A stretch of DNA of 64,000 bases from JBOCEF01 sp050586345 (GTDB lineage Bacteria > Pseudomonadota > Alphaproteobacteria > Rhodobacterales > Rhodobacteraceae). This document shows positions 35,561 to 44,401 of this stretch, piece after piece. Below the pieces are notes generated by a model. That model was not told the DNA's origin and searched no databases. It saw only the letters and a program-made list of their open reading frames with translations. The stretch is from NCBI RefSeq assembly GCF_050586345.1, contig NZ_JBOCEF010000002.1:62001-126000 (forward strand). The letters are read 5' to 3'. Positions within the stretch are counted from its first letter, which is position 1. The number at the start of each line of letters is the position of its first letter. The translations under genes and the position numbers were made by a program.

Positions 35561-36682
35561 TCAGGCCGCCGCGCGCTGGCGCTCCAGGTAGACGTCCGCC
35601 ACGTCCAGCGCCCGGCGGATGGTCACGTCCATGTCGATATAGCTGTAGGTCCCGAGCCGCCCGACGAAGGTCACGCCCGGAACCTCGGCCGCCATCTCCT
35701 CGTAGCGGCGCAGCATCGCTTTCTCCTCCACCAGCCGGATCGGGTAATAGGGGATGTCGTCCGCCCCGCAGGCGCGCGCGTATTCGCGGAAGCGGATCGA
35801 GCCGGTGATCTCCCCCGCCTCCCAGGGCGCGAAGTGCTTGTGCTCCGAGATCCGGGTCCAGGGGGTGTCGCGGTCCGGATGGTTCATCACCGCGCAGCCC
35901 TGCATGTCGCCCTCGCCCCGCTCCGCCTCGAAATCCAGCGTCCGGTAGCCGAGCCGCCCGGCGCGCCAGTTGAAGAACCGGTCGATGGGGCCGGAATAGA
36001 AGGTGTGGCCGAAGCCCTCCTCCAGCTCCTCGTAGCGGCAGCGCAGGCGGGTTTCGATCAGGGGGTGGTCGAGGATCCGCGCGATCAGCGCGGTGTAGCC
36101 ATGGCGGGGCATCGCCTGCCAGCGGTGGTCGAAGTAATTGTCGTCGTAGTTGAAGCGCAGCGGCAGCCGCTTGAGGATCGAGGCGGGCAGCTCGGACGGC
36201 TCGCAGCCCCATTGTTTGCGGGTGTAGCCCTCGAAGAAGGCGCGGTAGATCTCCTTCCCCACGAAGCGCAGGGCCTGTTCCTCGAAGGTCTGCGGGTCCT
36301 CGATATCGGTGCGCGCGCGGGCGGCGAGGAAGCGGCGCGCCTGTTCGGGCCCCATCGCCGTGCCGAAGAACTGGTTGATGGTGTGCAGGTTGATCGGCAG
36401 CGAGTAGACCCGCCCGCGCACCGTCGCCTTCACCCGGTTCACATAGGGAACCATTTCGGCGAAGCGGTTGACATAGGCCCAGACCTCGGCGTCGCTGGTG
36501 TGGAAGATATGCGGGCCATAGCGGTGCACCAGCACGCCCGTCCGGGGGTCCCGCTCGGTATGGCAGTTGCCCGCGACATGGGAGCGTTCGTCGATGACCA
36601 GCGAAGCGATGCCCGCCTCGGCCAGTTTTCGCGCGATGACCGCGCCGCTGAAACCGGCGCCGGCGATGCAGATGCGCGTCAT
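35561..36682 (-). CDS. glf: UDP-galactopyranose mutase
   Basis: A 373-residue flavoenzyme that converts UDP-galactopyranose to UDP-galactofuranose for surface polysaccharide. FAD-binding start is ICIAGAGFSGAVIARKLAEAG (GxGxxG). Family motifs: VAGNCHTERD, YGPHIFHTSD, and the substrate-binding FFEGYTRKQWG. The late GRLGTYSYIDMD contains the Arg and Tyr that contact the sugar nucleotide. I chose ATG 36682, with GGGAGA six bases before it, over ATG 36700. Neighbours suggest a capsule or exopolysaccharide locus. Confidence 0.95.
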   Translation of the reverse strand: MTRICIAGAGFSGAVIARKLAEAGIASLVIDERSHVAGNCHTERDPRTGVLVHRYGPHIFHTSDAEVWAYVNRFAEMVPYVNRVKATVRGRVYSLPINLHTINQFFGTAMGPEQARRFLAARARTDIEDPQTFEEQALRFVGKEIYRAFFEGYTRKQWGCEPSELPASILKRLPLRFNYDDNYFDHRWQAMPRHGYTALIARILDHPLIETRLRCRYEELEEGFGHTFYSGPIDRFFNWRAGRLGYRTLDFEAERGEGDMQGCAVMNHPDRDTPWTRISEHKHFAPWEAGEITGSIRFREYARACGADDIPYYPIRLVEEKAMLRRYEEMAAEVPGVTFVGRLGTYSYIDMDVTIRRALDVADVYLERQRAAA

Positions 36683-36720
36683 CAGGGTTCTCCCGTCCAT
36701 GTGCGTCGGGGGGATGCTGG

Positions 36721-36743
36721 ACCGGTTTGGTTTCGCACCGGTT
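36721..36743. promoter_or_regulatory. paired ACCGGTT sites in the glf/DUF707 divergent gap
   Basis: ACCGGTT occurs at 36721 and 36737, 16 bp apart; each copy has the palindromic core ACCGGT. They lie in the 75-bp gap between divergent genes and could be an operator. The regulator is unknown. Confidence 0.35.
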
Positions 36744-36757
36744 AAGGGAAGCGGGAT

Positions 36758-37606
36758 TTGAGCGCGCCGGTCCTCGTCGTGCTGCGGCTCGGGGCCGATC
36801 ACCGGGTTTCGGGCTGGGCCAAGACGCCCCGCGCGGCGCGGGACTGGGACCTGGTTCTCTCGCCATACCAGGAGGTTGCGGATCTCTCCGCGTTCGAGGG
36901 GGAGGTGGTCCCCGCCCCCGGCGGCAAGTGGGAGGCGCTGCACGCCCTCTTCGTCGCGCGGCCCGAATTGTGGGAGCATCGCGCGCGAATCTGGATGCCG
37001 GACGATGATCTCGAGGGGGATGCGGCGACGGTCGCGCGGTTCCTCGCGCTCGCGCGCGCGCGGGAGCTTTCCCTCGCGCAACCCGCGCTGACGCCGGACA
37101 GCGCCTTCTCGCACTTCGTCACCGTTCGGCATCTGTTAACCACGGTCCGCTACACCAATTTCGTCGAGTTGATGGCGCCGCTGGCGACGCCGGAGGTCCT
37201 GCGCGCGAGCTTGCCGATGATGGAGGGGCGGGCGGGCGCCAAGGGGCTCGATTACCTCTGGGCGCGCGGGCTTCCCCCGCGCGCGGTGGGCGTCGTTGAT
37301 GCGGCGCCGATGCGCCACGCGCGGCCCCTCGGCGGCGCGCTGGCCCCCGCCATGGCGAAGGTCGGGCGGGATCTCGAGGCCGAGCGCGCGGCCTTCTTCG
37401 CCGCGCATCTCGGCGGCGCCCATCCGCGCAGCCGCAGCCTCGGGCATGACGGCCCGCTGGGGCGCGGGCGGCCCGGGCGGGCTTGCGTGACGCTGGCCGG
37501 GGCGCTGACGGTGGCGCTGTCGCCGCCGCTCTGGCGGCGCGCGGCGCTGGTCCGCGCGGGCAAGACCTTGTGGGCGCAGATCGCCCGGGCGGACGACGCC
37601 CCGTGA
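36758..37606 (+). CDS. DUF707 domain protein (putative glycosyltransferase-like)
   Basis: 282 residues from TTG 36758, with AAGGGAAG upstream. DUF707 features: IWMPDDDLEGDAATVARFL (Asp-rich, GT-A-like), LSLAQPALTPDSAFSHFVTV, RYTNFVELMAPLATPEV, and GLDYLWARGLPPRAVGVVDA followed by RHARPLGG. The DDD and GLD patterns resemble glycosyltransferase metal and acceptor sites, but the activity is unproven. It lies between glf and the KpsC-like gene, which supports a role in cell-surface glycan synthesis. Confidence 0.75.
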   Translation: MSAPVLVVLRLGADHRVSGWAKTPRAARDWDLVLSPYQEVADLSAFEGEVVPAPGGKWEALHALFVARPELWEHRARIWMPDDDLEGDAATVARFLALARARELSLAQPALTPDSAFSHFVTVRHLLTTVRYTNFVELMAPLATPEVLRASLPMMEGRAGAKGLDYLWARGLPPRAVGVVDAAPMRHARPLGGALAPAMAKVGRDLEAERAAFFAAHLGGAHPRSRSLGHDGPLGRGRPGRACVTLAGALTVALSPPLWRRAALVRAGKTLWAQIARADDAP

Positions 37607-37648
37607 CGGGACCCCCTCCCGCCGCGGGGCGCAAGGGAAGGGAGCGCG

Positions 37649-39403
37649 GTGACGGGCAGGGCGGAGGACAGGCGCGGCGGCCTTGGCTGGACCGCGCTGG
37701 CGGCCGGGGCGGGGCGGCCCCGGCGCCCCCGTGCGGCCGCCTGGTCCGAGGCGCCCGCGCCGGGGCTTTTCCTGCCGGCCTGCCTCGCGCCCGCGCTGCC
37801 GGGCCATCCGGCGATCTGCTTCGCCGACGGCGGCGCGCGGCCGGGTCCCTTGCCGGACCCCGGGGCGATCCGGGCCGAGCGGCTGTTCTGGCCCGCCGTG
37901 CGCCATGACGCGGTGGAGGCCGAGACCGTCCTGCTGCTCTCTCCCGGCGAGCGGCCGGAGGCGCTGGAGCCGTCGCTGCGCGCGCGCTTCGGCCCGGACC
38001 TGGTGGTCGTCGGCCCGGGGCGGGCGGCGCCGGACATGAGCCATGTGCGCCCCGACCGGTTGCGCCGCGTGGTGGCGGCCGAGGGCGCGCCGGCGCTGCT
38101 CTGGGCCGCGCTGGCGGGGCTCGGGGTCCATGCCGTCAGCCCGCCCGGGGCGGCGCGCCCGGGCGCGGGGCACGGTGGCGCGGGGGCCGGGGGCGCGGGG
38201 CACGGTGGCGCGGCGGACGGGGCCGGGGCGCGGACGCGGCCCGACCTCTCGGCCTGGCTGTCGCGGCTGCGCTGGCGCGACCCGTGGACGGGGCGCGAGG
38301 TGGACGCCGCGGCGGGGATCGAGGCCGCCGCCGCCCTCCGCCGCGCCGCGCAGGCCAATGACCGGCCCGTGGTCACCGCCGGGTTCACCCCGTGGAAGCG
38401 GCGCTGCACGGCGCCCTTCCTGCGCGGACCCTGCGGCCCCCCGCGCGCCTGCCGCACGCCCGAGGCCGCGGCCGAGCTCGCCGCCCGCATCGGCGGCCGC
38501 GTCGCGGTCTGGGGCATGCGCGACGCGCCCGCCCCGCGCCCCGGCCTCGCCCCCGCCTGGCGGCTCGAGGACGGGTTCATCCGCTCGGTCGGCCTGGGGC
38601 TGCAGCACACGCCGCCCGCCTCGCTCTGCGTCGCGGAGCATGGCCTGCATTTCGACGCCCATGCCGACAGCGACTTCGCCCGCATCGCCCGGGGGGCCGA
38701 TTACCCGCCCGCGCTGCTCGCCCGCGCGGCGCGGCTGCGGGCGCGCATGACGGCCGAGGGGGTCACCAAGTACAACCTTGCCGGAGACGCCCCCCTGCCG
38801 GAGACGGACCGTCCCCGCCTGCTGGTGGCGGGGCAGGTCGAGGACGACGCCTCGATCCGTCACGGCGCGCCGGGGCTGGCGACCAACGCCGCGCTGCTGC
38901 AGGCGGCGCGGGCGCGGCGGCCGGACGCCTTCATCCTGTGGCGCCCGCATCCCGACGTGCTGACCGGGATGCGCCCCGGCGCCGTGCCGCCGGAGGTGGT
39001 CGCCGCCTGCGCCGACGCGGCGGCCGAGGGCGCGTCGACCGAGGCCTGCCTCGACTGGGCCGGGGAGGTGGAGTGCATCACCTCGCAGATCGGGTTCGAG
39101 GCGCTTCTGCGCGGGCGGCGCGCGGCGGTCCACGGGCGGCCCTTCTATGCCGGCTGGGGCCTGACCGAGGAGCTGTCCGCGCCGGGCTTCAGCCGCGGGC
39201 GGCGGCTGACCCTCGACATGCTGGCGGCGGCGGCGCTGATCCTTTACCCGCGCTGCATCGACCCGGCGACCCGGCTGCCCTGCACGCCCGAACGCCTGCT
39301 GGACGCGCTGGCCGAGGAACGGGCCGCGGCGGCGACCCTGAAGGCGCGGGCAAGGCGGGCGGCGCGGCGCGGCGCCTCCTGGGCGCTGAACCGGCTGCGC
39401 TGA
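37649..39403 (+). CDS. KpsC-like capsule polysaccharide synthesis protein
   Basis: 584 residues. The KpsC/KpsS signature is WRLEDGFIRSVGLGLQH (about 305-321), followed by PASLCVAEHGLHFDAHADSD and YNLAG, then LLVAGQVEDDASIRHGAPG and the late ILWRPHPDVLTGMR and TSQIGFEALLRG. KpsC proteins add the beta-Kdo linker to a phosphatidylglycerol anchor in capsule synthesis. Only one complete transferase module is present, whereas full KpsC has two. A Gly/His linker (about 172-190) is built from a 30-bp direct repeat (38161 and 38191). A 14-bp duplication (39386-39413) straddles the stop and does not change the product. Confidence 0.8.
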   Translation: MTGRAEDRRGGLGWTALAAGAGRPRRPRAAAWSEAPAPGLFLPACLAPALPGHPAICFADGGARPGPLPDPGAIRAERLFWPAVRHDAVEAETVLLLSPGERPEALEPSLRARFGPDLVVVGPGRAAPDMSHVRPDRLRRVVAAEGAPALLWAALAGLGVHAVSPPGAARPGAGHGGAGAGGAGHGGAADGAGARTRPDLSAWLSRLRWRDPWTGREVDAAAGIEAAAALRRAAQANDRPVVTAGFTPWKRRCTAPFLRGPCGPPRACRTPEAAAELAARIGGRVAVWGMRDAPAPRPGLAPAWRLEDGFIRSVGLGLQHTPPASLCVAEHGLHFDAHADSDFARIARGADYPPALLARAARLRARMTAEGVTKYNLAGDAPLPETDRPRLLVAGQVEDDASIRHGAPGLATNAALLQAARARRPDAFILWRPHPDVLTGMRPGAVPPEVVAACADAAAEGASTEACLDWAGEVECITSQIGFEALLRGRRAAVHGRPFYAGWGLTEELSAPGFSRGRRLTLDMLAAAALILYPRCIDPATRLPCTPERLLDALAEERAAAATLKARARRAARRGASWALNRLR

Positions 39404-39642
39404 ACCGGCTGCGCTGAGGCGGCCGCCGCAGCGGACCCGGGACCCGGGGGCCGGGCCGTCCCCTGGCGCGCCGGCCCGCGGCCCGGGCGCCGCCGCGCCG
39501 GGGCGCGGCGCGGGCGGCCGAGCGGGGGCTTCACGCCCCCCGAGGTCGCCCGCCCCTCCGCACTCCCCTCGCCATGGCGGCCCGCCCCTGATAGCCTTCC
39601 CGCGCGGCCGCGGGCGGCGCCCGCGCCAATGCAACGAAGGAC

Positions 39643-40575
39643 ATGCCGATGGGCTTTCTGGGACGATACGGCTGGGCCCTCATCATCGCCGTCGCGATCA
39701 TGTGGACGCCCTTCATGTACGAGATCGCCCGGCGCAGCATGGGCCCCGAACCGGCCCCCGCCGCGGCCCCGGCGCCCCTCGCCGACCCGGCGGCCGAGGA
39801 CCAGATGCTGCGCCTCCAGCGCCAGATCGACGACCTCTCGATCGGCATCGACGGGCTGCTGGACCGCGTCGACGAGCTGGAGCGCGAGCTCGAGCGCCGC
39901 GGGGACGCGCCCGCCGAAACCCCCGCCGTCGCCGAGATCCCCGCCGCCGCCGTGCGCTATGTCGCCCTCGTGCGCCCGCCCGAGCGGCGGACCGTCAACG
40001 ACACGCTCGACCCCTCGGGCCACGCCTGGCTCGAGGCCTTTTTCGGCTCGCCGCGCGTCGGGCGCGACTACACCCAGGACTGCCGCCCCCCGGACAACCC
40101 GCGCCTGAGCGCCAATCTCGAGCTGCGCGACGTCGGCCCGTTCCGGGTGCGGATGCTCAAGCCCGCGCTCGACAGCCTCGAGCGGATCTTCGCGCGGCTC
40201 AAGGAGGAGGAGCCCGACCTCTACGCGCTGCTCGGCTCCGCCGGATCGCTCTGCGGGCGGCTGGTGCGCGGCTCGGCCGACCGGATCTCGGGCCATGCCT
40301 ATGGCGCGGCGCTGGACGTGACCATCGCGGGCAGCCTCGACGACATGGGCGACGCGAAGACCCAGCTCGGCCTCGTGCTGCTGCACGAGTATTTCCGCGA
40401 AGAAGGCTGGTACTGGGGCGTCGCCTTCCGGCGCGAGGACAGCATGCATTTCGAGGTCAGCCGCCAGACCCTCGAGGCGTGGAAGGCGCAGGGCGCCTTC
40501 GACACGCGCCACGCCGTTCCGCGCGGCGGCGCGCAGACCGCGGCGAATGGCGGACAAGTGGAGATCTTGCAGTGA
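39643..40575 (+). CDS. M15-family (VanY/DacC-like) zinc peptidase with N-terminal membrane anchor
   Basis: 310 residues. One helix (GWALIIAVAIMWTPFMYEIA) anchors it, followed by a Pro/Ala stretch and a coiled coil (LRLQRQIDDLSIGIDGLLDR). The C-terminal half has the M15 zinc motif GHAYGAALDVTI (His and Asp ligands) and EDSMHFEV (catalytic Glu/Asp and third His). Such enzymes cleave D-Ala-D-Ala or other cell-wall peptides. The coiled coil may dimerise it. ATG 39649 is an alternative start. A GTG-started thioesterase gene overlaps its end. Confidence 0.8.
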   Translation: MPMGFLGRYGWALIIAVAIMWTPFMYEIARRSMGPEPAPAAAPAPLADPAAEDQMLRLQRQIDDLSIGIDGLLDRVDELERELERRGDAPAETPAVAEIPAAAVRYVALVRPPERRTVNDTLDPSGHAWLEAFFGSPRVGRDYTQDCRPPDNPRLSANLELRDVGPFRVRMLKPALDSLERIFARLKEEEPDLYALLGSAGSLCGRLVRGSADRISGHAYGAALDVTIAGSLDDMGDAKTQLGLVLLHEYFREEGWYWGVAFRREDSMHFEVSRQTLEAWKAQGAFDTRHAVPRGGAQTAANGGQVEILQ

Positions 40576-40985
40576 ACATGCAGGCCTATACCGGCGAGAC
40601 GGATTACGGCGAGGGCGAGGTCCCGCGCGGGCGGATCACGATGCAGAGCCTGGCGATGCCCGCCGACACCAACGCCAATGGCGACATTTTCGGCGGCTGG
40701 CTGATGGCGCAGATGGATCTCGGCTCTTCCGTGCTGGCGCGCAGCCGCGCGCGGGGGCGGGTGGCGACCATCGTCGTCGACAGCATGAAGTTCCACCGGC
40801 CGGTGCATGTCGGCGACCTGGTGTCGATCCATTCAGAGATGCTCAAGGAAGGCACCACCTCGATGCAGATCGGGGTGGAGGTGTGGATCACCCGCCAGCC
40901 CTCGGAGGAGCATGTGAAGGTGACCGAGGCGGTCTTCACCTTCGTCGCCATCGACGAGAACGGGGTGAAGCGCCCGCTGCCCTGA
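40572..40985 (+). CDS. acyl-CoA thioesterase, YciA-type hot-dog fold
   Basis: 137 residues. Motifs: ADTNANGDIFGGWLMAQMD (hot-dog helix with catalytic Asp), VVDSMKFHRPVHVGDLV and FTFVAIDENG. These fit hydrolases of medium- and long-chain acyl-CoA. GTG 40572 overlaps the upstream TGA (40573-40575) and has GGAG eight bases before it; ATG 40578 is the alternative. It is translationally coupled to the M15 peptidase gene. Confidence 0.88.
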   Translation: MNMQAYTGETDYGEGEVPRGRITMQSLAMPADTNANGDIFGGWLMAQMDLGSSVLARSRARGRVATIVVDSMKFHRPVHVGDLVSIHSEMLKEGTTSMQIGVEVWITRQPSEEHVKVTEAVFTFVAIDENGVKRPLP

Positions 40986-41020
40986 CGGGGGCGCCTTCCC
41001 GGGCATGTCCGACCGCTCAT

Positions 41021-41038
41021 GGGGGGCAGGCCCCCCTT
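41021..41038. terminator. GC hairpin between convergent genes
   Basis: GGGGGG and CCCCCC pair around CAGG, followed by TTCG. It lies between the thioesterase gene and the convergent DUF3291 gene. The T-run is weak. Confidence 0.45.
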
Positions 41039-41093
41039 CGCGGGCGGAGCGTCGGCTGCGCCGCCGCGGGCGCGGAGGGCAGGGCGCGCGCGC

Positions 41094-41561
41094 TCAGTCC
41101 GCCGCTTCGCGCAGGCCCGCCCAGCCGAAGGCCTCCGGTCCCTCGCCCTCGGCCGCGATGCGGTCGAGCCGCGCGAAGCCCTCGGCCAGCCCGGGGCGCG
41201 TTCCCGGCGCCACCGGCCACATGGCGAGGTGCGGGCGGCCGAGCGGGACGAACCACTCGGCGCGGCGGTCGAAGAAGCGCCGGTGGACCGTCTTGTGGGC
41301 GAAGGCGCGCACCGCCTCGACGCTGGTCCAGACCGAGACTGTGACGGTCAGCAGCGGGTCCTCGGCGATCATCTGCGGCCAGTACGGGTCCGCGCTTTCA
41401 TCCCTCAGGCGCCAGACGAAGCCCGCGCTGCGCTCGGCCAGCGCATTCATCCGCGCGACCCCGTCGAAAAAGCCCTGCACCTGCGGATCCCCCTGCGGCG
41501 CGCGCAGGCGGGCGATGTTGATCTGCCCGACATGCATGCCGGGCGGCGGGGCGAAGGACAT
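41094..41561 (-). CDS. DUF3291 domain protein
   Basis: 155 residues. DUF3291 features: INIARLRAPQGDPQVQGFFDGVARMNALAE, then GFVWRLRDESADP, and the late VWTSVEAVRAFAHKTVHRRFFDRRAEWF followed by HLAMWPV. The pattern of Trp and His residues is that of a dimeric alpha-beta barrel (heme-binding or monooxygenase-like fold). Function unknown. It is read toward the thioesterase gene and away from the PaaI-like gene. Confidence 0.8.
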   Translation of the reverse strand: MSFAPPPGMHVGQINIARLRAPQGDPQVQGFFDGVARMNALAERSAGFVWRLRDESADPYWPQMIAEDPLLTVTVSVWTSVEAVRAFAHKTVHRRFFDRRAEWFVPLGRPHLAMWPVAPGTRPGLAEGFARLDRIAAEGEGPEAFGWAGLREAAD

Positions 41562-41635
41562 GGCGTTCTCCTAGCGGCGTCCCCCGACTGTGCCGTGCGC
41601 TTCCCTGCAATGCCAGCGCGACGCAGCCGTATTTC

Positions 41636-41692
41636 GGGGGGTCCAAGGGGGGCGTTGCCCCCCTTGTCGGGGGACCGGGGGCGGAAGCCCCC
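41636..41692. repeat. compound GC hairpin element
   Basis: AAGGGGGG-cgttg-CCCCCCTT (41645-41665) lies inside a wider GGTCC/GGACC pair (41640-41676). GGGGGC-ggaa-GCCCCC (41677-41692) follows. The style is similar to the repeats flanking recN (runs of G and C with a short loop), but the sequence is different. It may be a mobile or structural intergenic element. Confidence 0.55.
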
Positions 41693-41777
41693 GCAGCCCT
41701 TGCCCCGCGGCGGCCACCCGGCGATGCTCGCCCCACAGGGGCCCGCCGCAGAGGCCCCGCCGCAAGGGAGGCGCGTG

Positions 41778-42224
41778 ATGAGCGATCAGAAACCCGGTTT
41801 CGGCCCCGCCGAGATGTCGAAGCTGCTTGAGGACGCCTTCGCCCCCTGGGTGCAGGCGCTGGGCCTTGTCCCCGTGGCGCTGACCGAAACCGGCGCCACG
41901 TTCCGCCTTCCGGGAACCGAGGCCATCGCCCGCAAGGGCGGCGACGGGCCCGCCGTGGTCTGCGGCCAGGCGCTGGCCGCCGCCGCCGATACCGCCGCGG
42001 TGCTCACGCTCTGCGGCCTCAACGGGCGGTTCCGCAACTGCACCACGGTCGACCTGACGGTCCATTTCATGCGCCCGCTGATGGGGGGCGAGGACGTGGA
42101 GGTCTCGGTCGAGGCGCTGTCCAACGGGCGCCGCATGGCCACGGTGCGGGTGGAGTTCCGGGCCGCGGGGTCGGCCAAATGCGCCGCCGCGGCCACCTGC
42201 GCCTTCGCCTATCTCGAGAACTGA
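41778..42224 (+). CDS. PaaI-family thioesterase (hot-dog fold)
   Basis: 148 residues. Motifs: VCGQALAAAADTAAVLTLC (hot-dog helix) and TTVDLTVHFMRPLMGGEDVEVS, which match PaaI/YdiI-type thioesterases acting on aromatic or fatty acyl-CoA. Strong AAGGGAGG precedes the ATG. No operon partner: a hairpin element lies upstream and a convergent kinase gene downstream. The substrate cannot be read. Confidence 0.85.
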   Translation: MSDQKPGFGPAEMSKLLEDAFAPWVQALGLVPVALTETGATFRLPGTEAIARKGGDGPAVVCGQALAAAADTAAVLTLCGLNGRFRNCTTVDLTVHFMRPLMGGEDVEVSVEALSNGRRMATVRVEFRAAGSAKCAAAATCAFAYLEN

Positions 42225-42266
42225 AGCCGGGGCAGGGCGCGCCCGCGCCCCGTCCGCGCCGGGCCC

Positions 42267-43709
42267 TCAGCGGCGCCGCGTGCTGGCCGGTTCCGGCGCG
42301 GGCAGGCGCACGATCACCTTCAGCCCGCCCAGCTCCGACGTCTCCAGCGTCAGCGAGCCGCCATAGGCCTCGACGATGTCCGAACAGATCGCGAGGCCCA
42401 GCCCCGTGCCCGGCACCGCCTCGTCCAGCCGCCCGCCCGCGGCCAGCGCCTTCTGGCGCTTCTGCTCGGGGATGCCCGGGCCGTCATCCTCGACCGTGAT
42501 GACGCCCACGGGCCCCTCGCGCCGCGCGACCACCTTCACCACGCCGATGGCCCATTTATGGGCGTTGTCCATGAGGTTGCCGAACAGCTCCTCTACATCC
42601 TCCTCCTCGGCGCGCACCCGCAGCGTCTCGTCGAGCTCGAGCTCGAGGTCCAGGCCCGCGTCGCGGTGGATCTGGCGCATCACCCGCCCGAGATCCTCGA
42701 GCACGTGGACCACCTCGCACAGCGCCCCCGCCCCGGCGGCGCCGGCAAGCCGCGCGCGGGCGGTGTAGCGGTTGATCAGGCTCTCGACCCGGGTCACCGC
42801 CTCCTCCATCCGCTGGCGGCGGACGGCGGCGTCGATGTCGTTGCGCGGGTTGGAGGCGAGGTCGTTGCGCAGCACCGCCGCGGGGGTCTTGAGCGCGTGG
42901 GCGAGGTCCGCGGCCTGGCGGCGGGCGCGGACCATCATCTCCTCGTTGCGGTCGAGAAGGTCGTTCAGATCGTCCACCAGCGTGGCGATGTCCGAGGGGT
43001 AGCGCCCCTCGATCCGGTGCGTCTCGCCCTCGCGATAGCTCAGGAAGGCGGCGCGCATGGCCACCAGCGGGCGCAGCGCCATGCCGGTCTGCGCCGCGCC
43101 CGCCAGCACCAGCGAGGCGCCGAGGCCGATCAGCGCGCCGAACAGCGAGCGGCGGAATTCCAGCTGGTCGCGGGTCAGGGCGGCGCGCGGCTCGGCCACC
43201 CGGATGGTCCATTCGCCGACGGTGCCGGCGACGGTGGTGGTGCGCACGGTGCGCGCCACCACCTGGATCAGCAGCCCCGAGGGGAGCCGCGCGACGTAGC
43301 GCGCGCCCCGGGTTTCGCGCAGCTGGCGCCGGTAATCCCCGATCGGTCCCTGGAGGGAGCGTTCGGCCGCCGTGTCGGCCGGGATCGGCGCGCCCTCGAG
43401 CGAGGGCGAGAGCAGCGATTGCCCGGTCGGCGTCTGGATCTGCCAGAACACGTCGCGCCCGCGGGCGAAGAGGGGGCCGGACAGCATCCCGCCCCCGATC
43501 CCGTCATCGAGCGCGCCCGAGCGGATCAGCGTCTCGAGCTGCTCCGCCCGGCCCGCCAGCGTCTCCTGGAAGGAGCGCTCCGAGATCTCGTCGAAGGTGG
43601 AGACCAGCACGTAGCCCGACAGGCCCACGGCGATGATGATCCACACGATCCCGCCCAGCAGCGCACGCGCGCGCAGGGACAGGGCGGTGGACAGGCCCAG
43701 GACGGACAT
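42267..43709 (-). CDS. sensor histidine kinase (PhoQ-like)
   Basis: 480 residues. Two membrane helices (about 17-37 and 188-208) enclose a periplasmic sensor domain of about 150 residues. HAMP-like linker follows, then the phospho-acceptor His271 in DLAHALKTP, N box NLMDNAHKWAIG, G boxes VEDDGPGIPE and GTGLGLAICSDIVEAYGG. It pairs with the response-regulator gene 26 bp upstream in transcription order. The sensor ligand is unknown; the layout resembles PhoQ, but that is not shown. Confidence 0.93.
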   Translation of the reverse strand: MSVLGLSTALSLRARALLGGIVWIIIAVGLSGYVLVSTFDEISERSFQETLAGRAEQLETLIRSGALDDGIGGGMLSGPLFARGRDVFWQIQTPTGQSLLSPSLEGAPIPADTAAERSLQGPIGDYRRQLRETRGARYVARLPSGLLIQVVARTVRTTTVAGTVGEWTIRVAEPRAALTRDQLEFRRSLFGALIGLGASLVLAGAAQTGMALRPLVAMRAAFLSYREGETHRIEGRYPSDIATLVDDLNDLLDRNEEMMVRARRQAADLAHALKTPAAVLRNDLASNPRNDIDAAVRRQRMEEAVTRVESLINRYTARARLAGAAGAGALCEVVHVLEDLGRVMRQIHRDAGLDLELELDETLRVRAEEEDVEELFGNLMDNAHKWAIGVVKVVARREGPVGVITVEDDGPGIPEQKRQKALAAGGRLDEAVPGTGLGLAICSDIVEAYGGSLTLETSELGGLKVIVRLPAPEPASTRRR

Positions 43710-43735
43710 GCGTGCAGGCGGCCTTCGTCAGCGGA

Positions 43736-44401
43736 TCAGAACGCCGCGCCGTCGAACTGGTAGCCGCGGCCGCGGATGGTCACGATCGCCTTGTGGCCCA
43801 GCTTGCGCCGCAGGCGGCCGATGAAGACCTCGATCGTGTTGCTGTCGCGCTCGGTGTCGTAGCCGTAGACATGCTCCGACAGCTCGGTGCGGGACACCAC
43901 CTTGTCGCGGTTCAGGATCAGGTAGGCGAGGATGTTCGTCTCCTGCGCCGTCAGCGGCACCGAGCCGCCGCCGAGCATGACCCGGCCGGAGCGGGTGTCG
44001 AACTCGAACTGGCCCTGCTTGAAGATCGGGTTGGCCTGGCCGGAGGAGCGGCGGATGAGGGCGCGCAGGCGGGCCAGCAGCTCGTCCATCTGGAACGGCT
44101 TGGTCAGGTAGTCGTCCGCGCCGCTGTCGAGGCCGGCGACCTTGTCGCGCCAGGAGTTGCGGGCGGTCAGGATCAGCACCGGGGACTTCACGCCGTTCTC
44201 GCGCCAGTCGCGCAGCACGGTGTGGCCGTCCTTCTTGGGCAGGCCAAGGTCCAGGACGATGGCGTCATAGGGCTCGGTCGACCCGAGGAAGCTGCCTTCC
44301 TCGCCGTCGGAGGCGATGTCGACCACGCGGCCTTCCCGCTCGAGGGCGTCTTTGACCTGTACGGCCAGGTTCTGCTCGTCTTCAACAACCAGCACGCGCA
44401 T
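43736..44401 (-). CDS. OmpR-family response regulator (PhoP-like)
   Basis: 221 residues. Receiver domain: acidic pocket VVEDEQ, phospho-acceptor Asp51 in IVLDLGLPKKDG, Thr in ILTARN and Lys in DDYLTKPFQ. The C-terminal winged-helix DNA-binding domain includes LTAQETNILAYLILNRDKVV, SRTELSEHVYGYD and SNTIEVFIGRLRRKL. It is the first gene of a two-gene operon with the kinase downstream. A gene-free 0.9-kb stretch lies upstream of it. Confidence 0.95.
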   Translation of the reverse strand: MRVLVVEDEQNLAVQVKDALEREGRVVDIASDGEEGSFLGSTEPYDAIVLDLGLPKKDGHTVLRDWRENGVKSPVLILTARNSWRDKVAGLDSGADDYLTKPFQMDELLARLRALIRRSSGQANPIFKQGQFEFDTRSGRVMLGGGSVPLTAQETNILAYLILNRDKVVSRTELSEHVYGYDTERDSNTIEVFIGRLRRKLGHKAIVTIRGRGYQFDGAAF

